Under the pieces are notes generated by a model. It was not told where the DNA came from. It ran no database searches and was given only the letters and a program-made list of their open reading frames with translations. From JBBKWU01 sp037969035 (GTDB lineage: Bacteria > Pseudomonadota > Alphaproteobacteria > Micavibrionales > Micavibrionaceae), in NCBI GenBank assembly GCA_037969035.1, contig JBBKWU010000001.1, forward strand, positions 1 to 34,449: a stretch of 34,449 nt of DNA, written 5' to 3'. Of this stretch, positions 1 through 6,485 are shown in pieces. Made by a program: the position numbers and the translations under genes. How positions within the stretch are numbered: position 1 is the first letter of the stretch; each line of letters opens with the position of its first letter.

Positions 1-476
1 GCAATACCGATAGAACAACGCACATAATCGCCAATGTTTTTTTTAAGTCCTGCCTTTATTTTGTGTGCTAAAGCGGTGGCCTCTTCGGGCGTTCTTTCGT
101 TATTCATTAAGCGACATGCGGCCTCATCCACTGAGCAGACTTTTGTCACGGGAATATGGTTTTTTACTTCATTGAAAATACGGTGATGATATTCAACATA
201 CATATCATGGCGGGCAAGTACGCATATCAAGTCAGGACACAGCTTTTTAGCGTCATAAATCTTTGTGCCTGTTTTAATGCCATAGGCTTTCGCCTCATAA
301 CTTGCAGCAATAGCGCATGTAGCATCGGTATCGCTTGGGACAACAGCAATGGGCTTATTGCGAAGCTCGGGACGGTCTTGCTGTTCTACGCTTGCAAAGT
401 AGCTGTTTAAATCAAAGAACAACCACTGAAGGTCACGAACAGGCGCAAAAGCTATTTTTTCTTGGTTATCTATCAT
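1..476 (-). CDS. Y-family DNA polymerase (translesion), N-terminal part
   Basis: The gene runs off the left edge of the window, leaving about 158 N-terminal residues. Reading the minus strand from ATG 476-474 gives a typical Y-family palm start: WLFFDLNSYFASVEQQ (first metal-binding Asp in an FxDxNxF/YFASVE context), then NKPIAVVP, then YEAKAYGIKTG, and further on CSVDEA, which corresponds to the S-x-DE catalytic acidic motif. Members of this family (Pol IV / UmuC-like) copy damaged DNA. The open frame continues upstream of the ATG, but a LexA box at 512-526 lies 36-50 nt upstream of it and favours this start. No umuD-like gene precedes it. The setting next to tRNA-Trp fragments suggests it is cargo of an integrated element. 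The exact subfamily cannot be settled from the N-terminus alone. Confidence 0.85.
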   Translation of the reverse strand, partial: MIDNQEKIAFAPVRDLQWLFFDLNSYFASVEQQDRPELRNKPIAVVPSDTDATCAIAASYEAKAYGIKTGTKIYDAKKLCPDLICVLARHDMYVEYHHRIFNEVKNHIPVTKVCSVDEAACRLMNNERTPEEATALAHKIKAGLKKNIGDYVRCSIGI

Positions 477-511
477 TAGCAATGATTGCCACAAAAGATG
501 GCAACAAACAA

Positions 512-526
512 GAACAAAGTAAGAAC
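512..526 (-). promoter_or_regulatory. Alphaproteobacterial LexA (SOS) box
   Basis: The plus strand reads GAACAAAGTAAGAAC, a perfect GAAC-N7-GAAC direct repeat, which is GTTC-N7-GTTC on the minus strand. This is the known LexA operator form in Alphaproteobacteria. It sits 36-50 nt upstream of the polymerase start on the minus strand and 73 nt upstream of the plus-strand gene at 599. It most simply makes the polymerase DNA-damage inducible. Confidence 0.75.
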
Positions 527-563
527 ATTTGTGTTTGCTTATTGCCGCCAGAAATAATATAAT

Positions 564-597
564 TTGCCTAATGATTTCGTATAAAAAAGGTAGGCAA
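564..597. repeat. 7-bp inverted repeat over the ribosome binding region of the gene at 599
   Basis: TTGCCTA (564-570) and TAGGCAA (591-597) form perfect arms around a 20-nt spacer. The right arm ends two bases before the ATG at 599 and overlaps the purine-rich AAAAGGTAGG region. It could be an operator, or an mRNA hairpin that hides the ribosome binding site. Chance is not excluded for 7-bp arms. Confidence 0.35.
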
Positions 598-598
598 T

Positions 599-1213
599 AT
601 GGGCGGGTTTGGTTCAGGAGGTTACTATCGCAGCAAGAATGTTTATGCAGATGAAAGCATGTGCCTTGATGTAAACCGTATGGTGAAGCTTGGGGCAATT
701 CCTAAGCATGGATACAGAACAGGAAAGTTGGTATGGACTCACAATAGTACATCGGAAGAGAAATCAAGCATAGGTTACACGGTAGATACACTCAATGAGG
801 AACAACCGTACATAAAACTCGCTTACAGAATTATCAGCAGTGACGAACAATATGATTACAAAATCAACCTGATAAAAACACGTCCATACTACGGCGGTGA
901 ACGTCTATGGTTTGTTTGTCCTGTAAGAGGCCATAGAACGGCCAAATTATATTTACCCTATGGCGGAAACCTGTATGCCTCACGGCAAGCCTATGGCCTT
1001 AAATATGCGACACAAAGCATGTGCCCCGCTAGTCGAGCCATAGAACGGAAATGGCGTATTGTTCGCAAGACAAATGGCGATAATTATCCTGTGCGCCCCA
1101 AGGGTATGCACGACAAAACGTTTTATAAAATTATGGAAGAGTTTTGGCAAGCTGAACAAGAATGTGATAATTACTTAATGGCTATGTTTGGAAAATATAT
1201 TGGTAAAAAATAA
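599..1213 (+). CDS. Hypothetical protein, MGGFGSG family with lost zinc ligands
   Basis: A 204-aa protein that starts MGGFGSGGYYRSKN. From memory this start marks a family of uncharacterised proteins found on proteobacterial plasmids and islands. Those proteins usually carry a zinc-ribbon-like core with paired Cys (CP..CG ... CR.C..L.Y.SQ). Here the matching region (about residues 100-145: FVCPVRGHRTAKLYLPYGG, then ASRQAYGLKYATQ) keeps the framework but replaces most of the Cys positions, so metal binding is probably lost. There is no signal peptide and no membrane segment. The start is supported by AAGGTAGG just upstream. It lies in accessory DNA beside the LexA-controlled polymerase, in divergent orientation. 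Function is unknown. Confidence 0.6.
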   Translation: MGGFGSGGYYRSKNVYADESMCLDVNRMVKLGAIPKHGYRTGKLVWTHNSTSEEKSSIGYTVDTLNEEQPYIKLAYRIISSDEQYDYKINLIKTRPYYGGERLWFVCPVRGHRTAKLYLPYGGNLYASRQAYGLKYATQSMCPASRAIERKWRIVRKTNGDNYPVRPKGMHDKTFYKIMEEFWQAEQECDNYLMAMFGKYIGKK

Positions 1214-1251
1214 ATGTTTAAACAGAACACTTTTATTTGCTTGCTATGTCC

Positions 1252-1278
1252 ACTCAGTACACGCTGATGATACTGAGT
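1252..1278 (+). repeat. 8-bp inverted repeat downstream of the 204-aa gene
   Basis: ACTCAGTA (1252-1259) and TACTGAGT (1271-1278) are perfect arms with an 11-nt loop, 38 nt after the stop codon at 1213. No T-run follows, so it is only a weak candidate for a Rho-independent terminator. It may instead stabilise the 3' end of the mRNA. The rest of 1214-1481 shows nothing I can name. Confidence 0.35.
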
Positions 1279-1481
1279 AGAACGATGTATGGTTTTTACA
1301 ATATGTTGACCTGCGCCCCTATAGTTTGAAATACCAATCACAAAGCCGTAGTGCAAACTCAAAGGAATGCGTTGGAAAACGTATGAGCGTATGGTAAGAA
1401 ATTCATAATGCTGAAGAGATGTACGATGGTTATTTGGCTCAATTTTTTTATGAAGCGGCTAGTGTCGTCGAGAGGTATGTT

Positions 1482-1943
1482 ATGGACATGATAACTATAT
1501 GGCAACTTTTGGACATTTATAACTTAGAAAAGGCTATTTCTGAGCGACTTGCTATAAAGACTGCAGCACTAGCACAGCAAATGAAATCAAAAAAGTATGA
1601 TTTTATTTTTCTGCCTTGGGATAAGAAATTTAAGAAAGACAAAGATATAGAAGAATTAAATGCTTTGCGTGAATTTCTTGTAACCCTTAAGGAGGCAAAG
1701 AAGGAAGGCATGCGGCATTGTGAATTTTACCAATGTGAAGCAGATGGTCTAGTTGATGAAAGCATCACAAAGTTTGGAAAAAGATTTCAAGATTTCGAAG
1801 AAAAGAGCGAATCCTCTAAAAACTCAGCCTTGCTCCTTAGCTTCTTAGATTTATATAAAAGTTTTTACAAACCAAACGAAAATGAAGCTTTGTCTAGGGC
1901 AGTTAAAGAAATGAAGAGGCTCAACGAATTGGTATCGGAATAA
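1482..1943 (+). CDS. Hypothetical protein, charged helical
   Basis: A 153-aa product if translation starts at ATG 1482, which has GAGAGG six bases upstream. An in-frame ATG at 1419 would give 174 aa but has a purine run directly abutting it, so I prefer the later start. The protein is rich in Lys and Glu, mostly helical in appearance, with no signal peptide, membrane segment or motif I recognise. It ends about 10 bp before the repeats at 1953 and about 145 bp before the tRNA-Trp fragment, which makes it the last gene of the left accessory segment. It is A+T-rich like its neighbours. Function is unknown. Confidence 0.5.
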   Translation: MDMITIWQLLDIYNLEKAISERLAIKTAALAQQMKSKKYDFIFLPWDKKFKKDKDIEELNALREFLVTLKEAKKEGMRHCEFYQCEADGLVDESITKFGKRFQDFEEKSESSKNSALLLSFLDLYKSFYKPNENEALSRAVKEMKRLNELVSE

Positions 1944-1952
1944 ACCATCCCG

Positions 1953-2004
1953 TGGCACACTCACGGCACACTTGCAGGTAAATAAGCGCAATAATGTGCC
2001 ACAA
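1953..2004 (+). repeat. Candidate integrase arm-type sites (left set)
   Basis: TGGCACACT (1953-1961) is followed 11 bp later by CGGCACACT (1964-1972), and an inverted TGTGCCA lies at 1995-2001. The first unit starts exactly 135 bp before the tRNA-Trp 3' fragment at 2088. The same pair with one base changed (TGGGACACT twice, 11 bp apart) occurs 135 bp before the second fragment at 8993. Paired short repeats at a fixed distance from an attachment core are what tyrosine integrase arm sites look like. The assignment is inference. Confidence 0.5.
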
Positions 2005-2087
2005 GTCACAATACTTAATTCTTGCCAACGCATTGAATTTATTGCTATTGTTAATTGTGTTTTGTTGTGACTATTAGATATGAGAAG

Positions 2088-2138
2088 TCTCCAAAACCGT
2101 AGGCCCACAGTTCGAGTCTGTGTGCCCCTGCCATTTTT
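2088..2138 (+). repeat. Attachment-site copy: 3' half of tRNA-Trp (left copy)
   Basis: The sequence from TCTCCAAAACCG (anticodon loop with CCA anticodon) through GTTCGAGTCT (T loop) to GCCCCTGCCA matches the 3' half of bacterial tRNA-Trp. The upstream bases cannot pair to make the anticodon stem, and no 5' half is present, so this is not a functional tRNA. It is 45/51 identical to 8993-9043. Its T stem (CACAG/CTGTG) is perfectly paired. Direct 3'-tRNA repeats are the standard scar of tRNA-targeted integration. Confidence 0.8.
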
Positions 2139-2228
2139 CAAAGATTTAATGCCCATCTCAAATACTGTAGACAAATAAAACCTCACGACCTTATGGATTT
2201 CTTCAAAAAAAGAGATTATATTACTCAT

Positions 2229-2624
2229 ATGAAAAAGTTTATTTACAGCTTTTTGGTTTTGGTCATGCTTACGCCGTCATTGGCGTGTGCGATGCCGACC
2301 TGCGCTGATGATGCTAGCGGGATCATTAAGGTCGAAAAGCCTTGTGCGGATCATCTCTCCAAAAATACCAAAGCCGATAAATCGTCTGACCAAGTTAAAC
2401 TTGTTCTCGATTGCATGGGCGTGGATTTGCAAAAAGCCGATACCGCCTCAATCAACGCGCCCGACCTTAAATCGTTTTCTGTTTCTTATATTTTGACCGA
2501 TGATCGCTTTGGTGCTCAAAATATAAACCAGTACACACAAGAAATTCGGGGGCCGCCGCCATTTACGGCGTTGACGCAAACACAGCCCCCTATTCTTCAA
2601 TCAACACAGAGAGTCCGCTTATAA
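2229..2624 (+). CDS. Small secreted protein of the copper operon
   Basis: A 131-aa protein from ATG 2229 (MKKFIYSF...). I chose this start because it opens a clean signal peptide (KK, then FIYSFLVLVML, cleavage near ACAMP). An in-frame ATG at 2193 would put extra charged residues in front. The mature part has four Cys (MPTC, KPC, DCM and one at the cleavage region) and a conserved-looking C-terminal patch (RGPPP ... PPIL..TQR) that I associate with small unnamed proteins at the head of alphaproteobacterial copper operons. It is the first gene of a five-gene run ending at 6302 and starts about 90 bp after the left attachment copy. A periplasmic copper-linked role is inferred from context only. 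Confidence 0.65.
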   Translation: MKKFIYSFLVLVMLTPSLACAMPTCADDASGIIKVEKPCADHLSKNTKADKSSDQVKLVLDCMGVDLQKADTASINAPDLKSFSVSYILTDDRFGAQNINQYTQEIRGPPPFTALTQTQPPILQSTQRVRL

Positions 2625-2679
2625 GGTTTTTGTACGTTACCTACTCGTGCAAATAATTTTATATAAGGACTTTTAATTC

Positions 2680-4458
2680 ATGAAATTCAACACATTAGCC
2701 CTATTCGGGTTTTTGCTTATGTTCTTGCCGATACAGGCAAAGGCTGGCGAATATAATCTCGTGATAGACCGTGAACCTGTCAACATTACAGGCACAACCG
2801 TTGAGAAAATCACACTCAATGGCGGCATACCAGGCCCCACATTCCGCTTCACTGAAGGTGAAGACGTCACCATTCATGTCACAAACAAGCTAGACGAAGA
2901 TAGTTCTGTGCACTGGCACGGACTTCTTCTCCCTGGTGAAATGGATGGAGTCCCTGGTTTTAACGGCTTCCCTGGTATTAAGCCTGGTGAAACATTCACC
3001 TATCGCATCAAAATCCGTCAAAGCGGAACATACTGGTATCACGCGCACTCCATGGGACAAGAACAAGACGGGCATTATGGCTCTATCGTGATTACCCCCA
3101 AAGGCCGCGATCCTGTGCAAGCGGATCGTGATTATGTTGTCGTGCTATCTGATTTCCACGAAGAAGACTCCGATGAGATCATGGCAAACCTGAAAATGAG
3201 CTCGGAATATTATCAATATGATCGCCGCACAGTAGGTGATTTCTTTGCTGACGTTAAAAACAAAGGCTTTGGCAAGGCTTGGAAGTCCGCTACCGATTGG
3301 GGACAAATGCGTATGTTGCCGACAGATTTGTCGGACGTGACGCAATATACATTTTTGATGAATGGCAAAGCACCCGATACGAACTGGACAGGACTATTTA
3401 AAGCGGGCGAACGTGTTCGTTTACGCTTTATCAATGCCTCTGCCATGTCCTTTTTTGACATCCGTATTCCGGGTTTGAAAATGCAGGTTGTGTCGTCTGA
3501 TGGCCAGAATGTCGAACCTGTGAGCGTTGACGAATTCCGTTTTGGTGTTGCTGAGACTTACGATGTCATCGTGACCCCGAAAGAGGACAAAGCATATACC
3601 ATCGCGGCAGAATCAATCGACCGCACAGGCTTTGCTATTGGTACACTTGCCCCACATGAAGGCATGAAAGGCGAAACACCACAAGCACGCCCAAGAAGCC
3701 TGCTTACCATGGCCGATATGGGCATGATGCATGATATGAGTGGCATGGATCATTCTACGATGGGGCATGACATGTCTGGCATGGGGAAGGAAAAAATGGC
3801 GGAAATGACCAGCGGTTGGAAAGACGCTTCGACACCAGAAGGTCATAAAGCATTAGATTATTCCGACCTACGCTATCTCGGCACACAAGACGACACCAGA
3901 CCACCTGAAAGAGAAATCCTAATCGGGCTTGATGGCAACATGGAGCGTTACATCTGGACAATCAACGGCAAGAAGTTTGAAGACTCTGGTCCTATTAATC
4001 TGGAGTATGGCGAACGCGTCCGTTTGAAATTCGTCAATAATTCGATGATGGCGCATCCGATGCATTTACATGGCATGTTTGTTCAACTTGAAAATGGTCA
4101 ACCTGCGGGGAAACTACCGAACAAGCACACCGTTATCGTGCCACCTGGTGATTCCTACTCTGTCCTTCTTACGGCTGACGAGGCTGGTGAATGGGCGTTT
4201 CATTGCCATTTGCTCTACCACATGATGGCTGGAATGATGAACAAGGTCGTGGTCGCAAAACTTGACCCGTCTGCAGTTCCGCGCACGAAACAGGCAAATC
4301 CTCATGCAGGCCATAAAATGCCGATGAAGGAAAAAACTGAACCGAAGATAGATCATTCCACGATGGATCACAGCAAAATGAAACAAATGGATATGCCCGC
4401 TATGGATCATTCCCAACATCAAAACATGAACGCAGGAGAAGAAAACCATGCGCATTAA
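2680..4458 (+). CDS. copA: Copper-resistance multicopper oxidase CopA (PcoA type)
   Basis: A 592-aa periplasmic oxidase that converts toxic Cu(I) to Cu(II) and binds copper outside the cytoplasm. A signal peptide (about residues 1-22, ending AKAG) is followed by three cupredoxin-like domains. All four copper-ligand motifs are visible: HWHG at 78-81, HAH at 121-123, HPMHLHG from 459, and HCHLLYH from 508 for the type 1/type 3 centres. A Met/His-rich stretch (about 346-370, MGMMHDMSGMDH) and a second one at the C-terminus are typical of CopA/PcoA and bind extra copper. Length fits the family. AAGGA lies upstream of the ATG. The 3' end overlaps copB by 11 bp, so the two are probably translated together. 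Confidence 0.93.
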   Translation: MKFNTLALFGFLLMFLPIQAKAGEYNLVIDREPVNITGTTVEKITLNGGIPGPTFRFTEGEDVTIHVTNKLDEDSSVHWHGLLLPGEMDGVPGFNGFPGIKPGETFTYRIKIRQSGTYWYHAHSMGQEQDGHYGSIVITPKGRDPVQADRDYVVVLSDFHEEDSDEIMANLKMSSEYYQYDRRTVGDFFADVKNKGFGKAWKSATDWGQMRMLPTDLSDVTQYTFLMNGKAPDTNWTGLFKAGERVRLRFINASAMSFFDIRIPGLKMQVVSSDGQNVEPVSVDEFRFGVAETYDVIVTPKEDKAYTIAAESIDRTGFAIGTLAPHEGMKGETPQARPRSLLTMADMGMMHDMSGMDHSTMGHDMSGMGKEKMAEMTSGWKDASTPEGHKALDYSDLRYLGTQDDTRPPEREILIGLDGNMERYIWTINGKKFEDSGPINLEYGERVRLKFVNNSMMAHPMHLHGMFVQLENGQPAGKLPNKHTVIVPPGDSYSVLLTADEAGEWAFHCHLLYHMMAGMMNKVVVAKLDPSAVPRTKQANPHAGHKMPMKEKTEPKIDHSTMDHSKMKQMDMPAMDHSQHQNMNAGEENHAH

Positions 4459-5152
4459 ATTTTTAACAATCGCACTATTACTATCAACCGCACCTATTCA
4501 ATCGGCGATGGCAGGTGGTGAGCATGAGACACAAATATTTCATGCCTTCACACTTGAAACCGATTATGGCGGAAGCTCAAACGGTGACGTTGCTGCTTGG
4601 GATTTGGATGGCTGGATTGGCGGTGATTACAACAAATTCGCCGTTAAAAGCGAAGGTGAAATCACAAATGGCGAAACCGAAGCTGCGGAGTTTTGGGGCA
4701 TGTACAGTCGCAACGTTTCAGATTTTTGGGATGTTCAGGCTGGCATTCGCCATGACACACAGCCCGTTTCCACCAGTTATGCTGTTTTAGGCGTCGAAGG
4801 GCTTGCTCCGCAATTCTTTGAAACCGAAGCGCATTTGTTCTTGAGCGATGAAGGCGATCTTACAGCGCGGATAAGACAGGAAAACGATTTCCTGCTGACA
4901 CAACGTTTGATCATACAACCCTATGCAGAACTTAATCTTGCTGCCCAAGACGTGGAAGAGCAAGAAATCGGCGCTGGATTTGTCGACGGTGAAATCGGCC
5001 TTCAAACTCGCTATGAAATCACCCGAAAATTAGCGCCGTATATTGACGTACGGTATGAGCGCAAATTCGGTGAAACATCCTCTATCGCCCAAAACAATGG
5101 TGAAGACAACGACAATGTAATCGGTGCTGTTGGCATTCGGTTTATGTTTTAA
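4448..5152 (+). CDS. copB: Copper-resistance outer-membrane protein CopB
   Basis: A 234-aa protein with a signal peptide (cleavage near AMAGG) and alternating polar/hydrophobic strands that end in the terminal aromatic FMF, as expected of an outer-membrane beta barrel. The body carries the family features EVDYGG-like (LETDYGG), WDLDGWIGGDYNKF and AGIRHD. CopB proteins pair with CopA oxidase in copper sequestration. This one is shorter than many CopB because it lacks the Met/His-rich N-terminal extension. That chemistry may be supplied by its neighbours, which are very Met/His rich. It starts inside the end of copA with GGAG upstream. Confidence 0.88.
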   Translation: MRIKFLTIALLLSTAPIQSAMAGGEHETQIFHAFTLETDYGGSSNGDVAAWDLDGWIGGDYNKFAVKSEGEITNGETEAAEFWGMYSRNVSDFWDVQAGIRHDTQPVSTSYAVLGVEGLAPQFFETEAHLFLSDEGDLTARIRQENDFLLTQRLIIQPYAELNLAAQDVEEQEIGAGFVDGEIGLQTRYEITRKLAPYIDVRYERKFGETSSIAQNNGEDNDNVIGAVGIRFMF

Positions 5153-5167
5153 AAAGGGAATAAAATC

Positions 5168-5800
5168 ATGATGGACTTTGAAATCATACCAAACTGGCAC
5201 CCTATTCTGGTGCATTTTACTGTCGGCTTATTAAGCATCTCTGCCCTGCTACATTTTGCAGGGCTGGCTTTGAAAAAGCCTCATTTACTGATTGCAGGGC
5301 GCTGGAACTTATGGCTCGGTGCGCTGATTACTGTCGGCACTGTTCTGGCAGGATGGGATGCTTATAACAGCGTCGCGCATGATGCGGCATCACATGCGGC
5401 CATGACCGACCATAAAAACTGGGCGCTGACCACGGCTAGTTTATTTATACTGCTCGCCCTATGGTCACTTTGGAAACATCGCGGTGCAAAAACGGTTAGC
5501 CCTGTCTTTGTCGGTATTTTGCTGATTGCCGCAGGTTTACTGGCGGTCACTGGCTATAAAGGCGGTGAAGTTGTTTACCGTCACGGCACAGGCGTAATGC
5601 GTATGCCAGTAGTGCAAGGCGACGGCGGACACGGCAGCCATTCTCATGGCGGTGAGGCTGCAGAAACAGATCATCACATGGAAGACATGCCGATGGATAT
5701 GGACATGATGGATCATGACGACATGCCTGCCTATCATCACGAACCAACAATACAAGAAGAACCAAAAGAAGATCACAGCGATCACAACCACAAACATTAA
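5168..5800 (+). CDS. DUF2231 membrane protein with His/Met-rich tail
   Basis: A 210-aa inner-membrane protein with four hydrophobic helices within residues 1-135 (IPNWHPILVHFTVGLL, then LWLGALITVGTVLAG, ASLFILLALW, FVGILLIAAGLLAVTG). The HP-x-LVHFT start and YKGGEVVYRHG end are characteristic of DUF2231. The last ~60 residues are soluble and packed with His, Met and Asp (HGSHSHGG, MDMDMMDHDDM, HSDHNHKH), which is an obvious metal-binding tail. It follows copB by 15 bp with AAGGGA as ribosome binding site. A role in membrane copper handling is inferred from the tail and operon. The reaction is unknown. Confidence 0.82.
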   Translation: MMDFEIIPNWHPILVHFTVGLLSISALLHFAGLALKKPHLLIAGRWNLWLGALITVGTVLAGWDAYNSVAHDAASHAAMTDHKNWALTTASLFILLALWSLWKHRGAKTVSPVFVGILLIAAGLLAVTGYKGGEVVYRHGTGVMRMPVVQGDGGHGSHSHGGEAAETDHHMEDMPMDMDMMDHDDMPAYHHEPTIQEEPKEDHSDHNHKH

Positions 5801-5831
5801 TTAACCAACCACGATAGAAAGGACTAAAAAA

Positions 5832-6302
5832 ATGAAAATATTACTTACAATACTCGCTCTCGGACTAATCAGCACACCATCTTACGCCCAAATGGAGCAT
5901 GGCGAACATAGCGGACATGACATGAGCGCTTCAGAACATATGATGATGGATGGCGATGCTATGTCTGACTCTACGTCTCCTGAGGACATGACATCCGAAG
6001 ATCAAGGCGAACATAAAATGTCTTTCAAGCAAATTGAGGCATCGCATGTTTGCATGGTCAATGACACGGCCTTTGACAAAGCACAAATCCCTGTCGAGGT
6101 TGACGGCAAAACTTATTACGGGTGTTGCTCTATGTGTGAAGCGCGCTTGAAAAAAGATGCCGCCATACGGTCTGCCGTTGACCCAATCAGCGGAAACACT
6201 GTCGACAAAACCGAAGCCGTTATTGGCGCAGGTGCCGATGGCAAAGTTCAATACTTTGAAAACATCGAAAACCTAAACCAATACGCTATGGACAACATGT
6301 AA
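5832..6302 (+). CDS. Secreted His/Met-rich protein with YHS/TRASH-like metal site
   Basis: A 156-aa exported protein. Residues 1-20 form a signal peptide (ending SYAQ). The next ~55 residues are rich in His, Met and acidic residues (MEHGEHSGHDM, HMMMDGDAM). The second half has YYGCCSMCEARLKKD, a Cys-rich motif like that of YHS/TRASH metal-binding domains. I infer a periplasmic copper chaperone or scavenger that works with CopA/CopB. It is the last gene of the first operon: AAAGGA precedes its start and a strong inverted repeat follows its stop. Cu versus Cu/Ag specificity cannot be told from sequence. Confidence 0.75.
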   Translation: MKILLTILALGLISTPSYAQMEHGEHSGHDMSASEHMMMDGDAMSDSTSPEDMTSEDQGEHKMSFKQIEASHVCMVNDTAFDKAQIPVEVDGKTYYGCCSMCEARLKKDAAIRSAVDPISGNTVDKTEAVIGAGADGKVQYFENIENLNQYAMDNM

Positions 6303-6310
6303 ACTTATCT

Positions 6311-6350
6311 GGGTGTCAGGGATATTCGCTTTACGCATTTCCTGACACCC
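6311..6350 (+). terminator. Strong hairpin after the first copper operon, terminator-like without T-run
   Basis: GGGTGTCAGG (6311-6320) and CCTGACACCC (6341-6350) are perfect 10-bp arms around a 20-nt loop, nine bases after the stop at 6302. A G-U pair can extend the stem by one. There is no T-run, so it may act as a Rho-linked 3' end or mRNA-stabilising hairpin, or be an operator for the ATPase gene downstream. Confidence 0.5.
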
Positions 6351-6485
6351 TATCACACAATGCCGTAGCAATTTTACCCGCGATAAATTCTGGAATAACA
6401 ATAAACTTTCAGGTTTCAAAAAACATTGACCTATATTTATGGAACAAGGGTGATCAAATCATATTTTTTAGGCAGGAAAACTATT

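Noticed and set aside
2088..2138. Functional tRNA-Trp gene
   Set aside because: The anticodon stem cannot form and no D arm or 5' acceptor arm is present upstream. It is a 3' half only. The same holds for 8993-9043.
6426..6485. Twenty-residue N-terminal extension of the copper ATPase from a TTG
   Set aside because: The ATG at 6486 has AGGAAA upstream and starts just before the YHS domain. The extension is not family-like.
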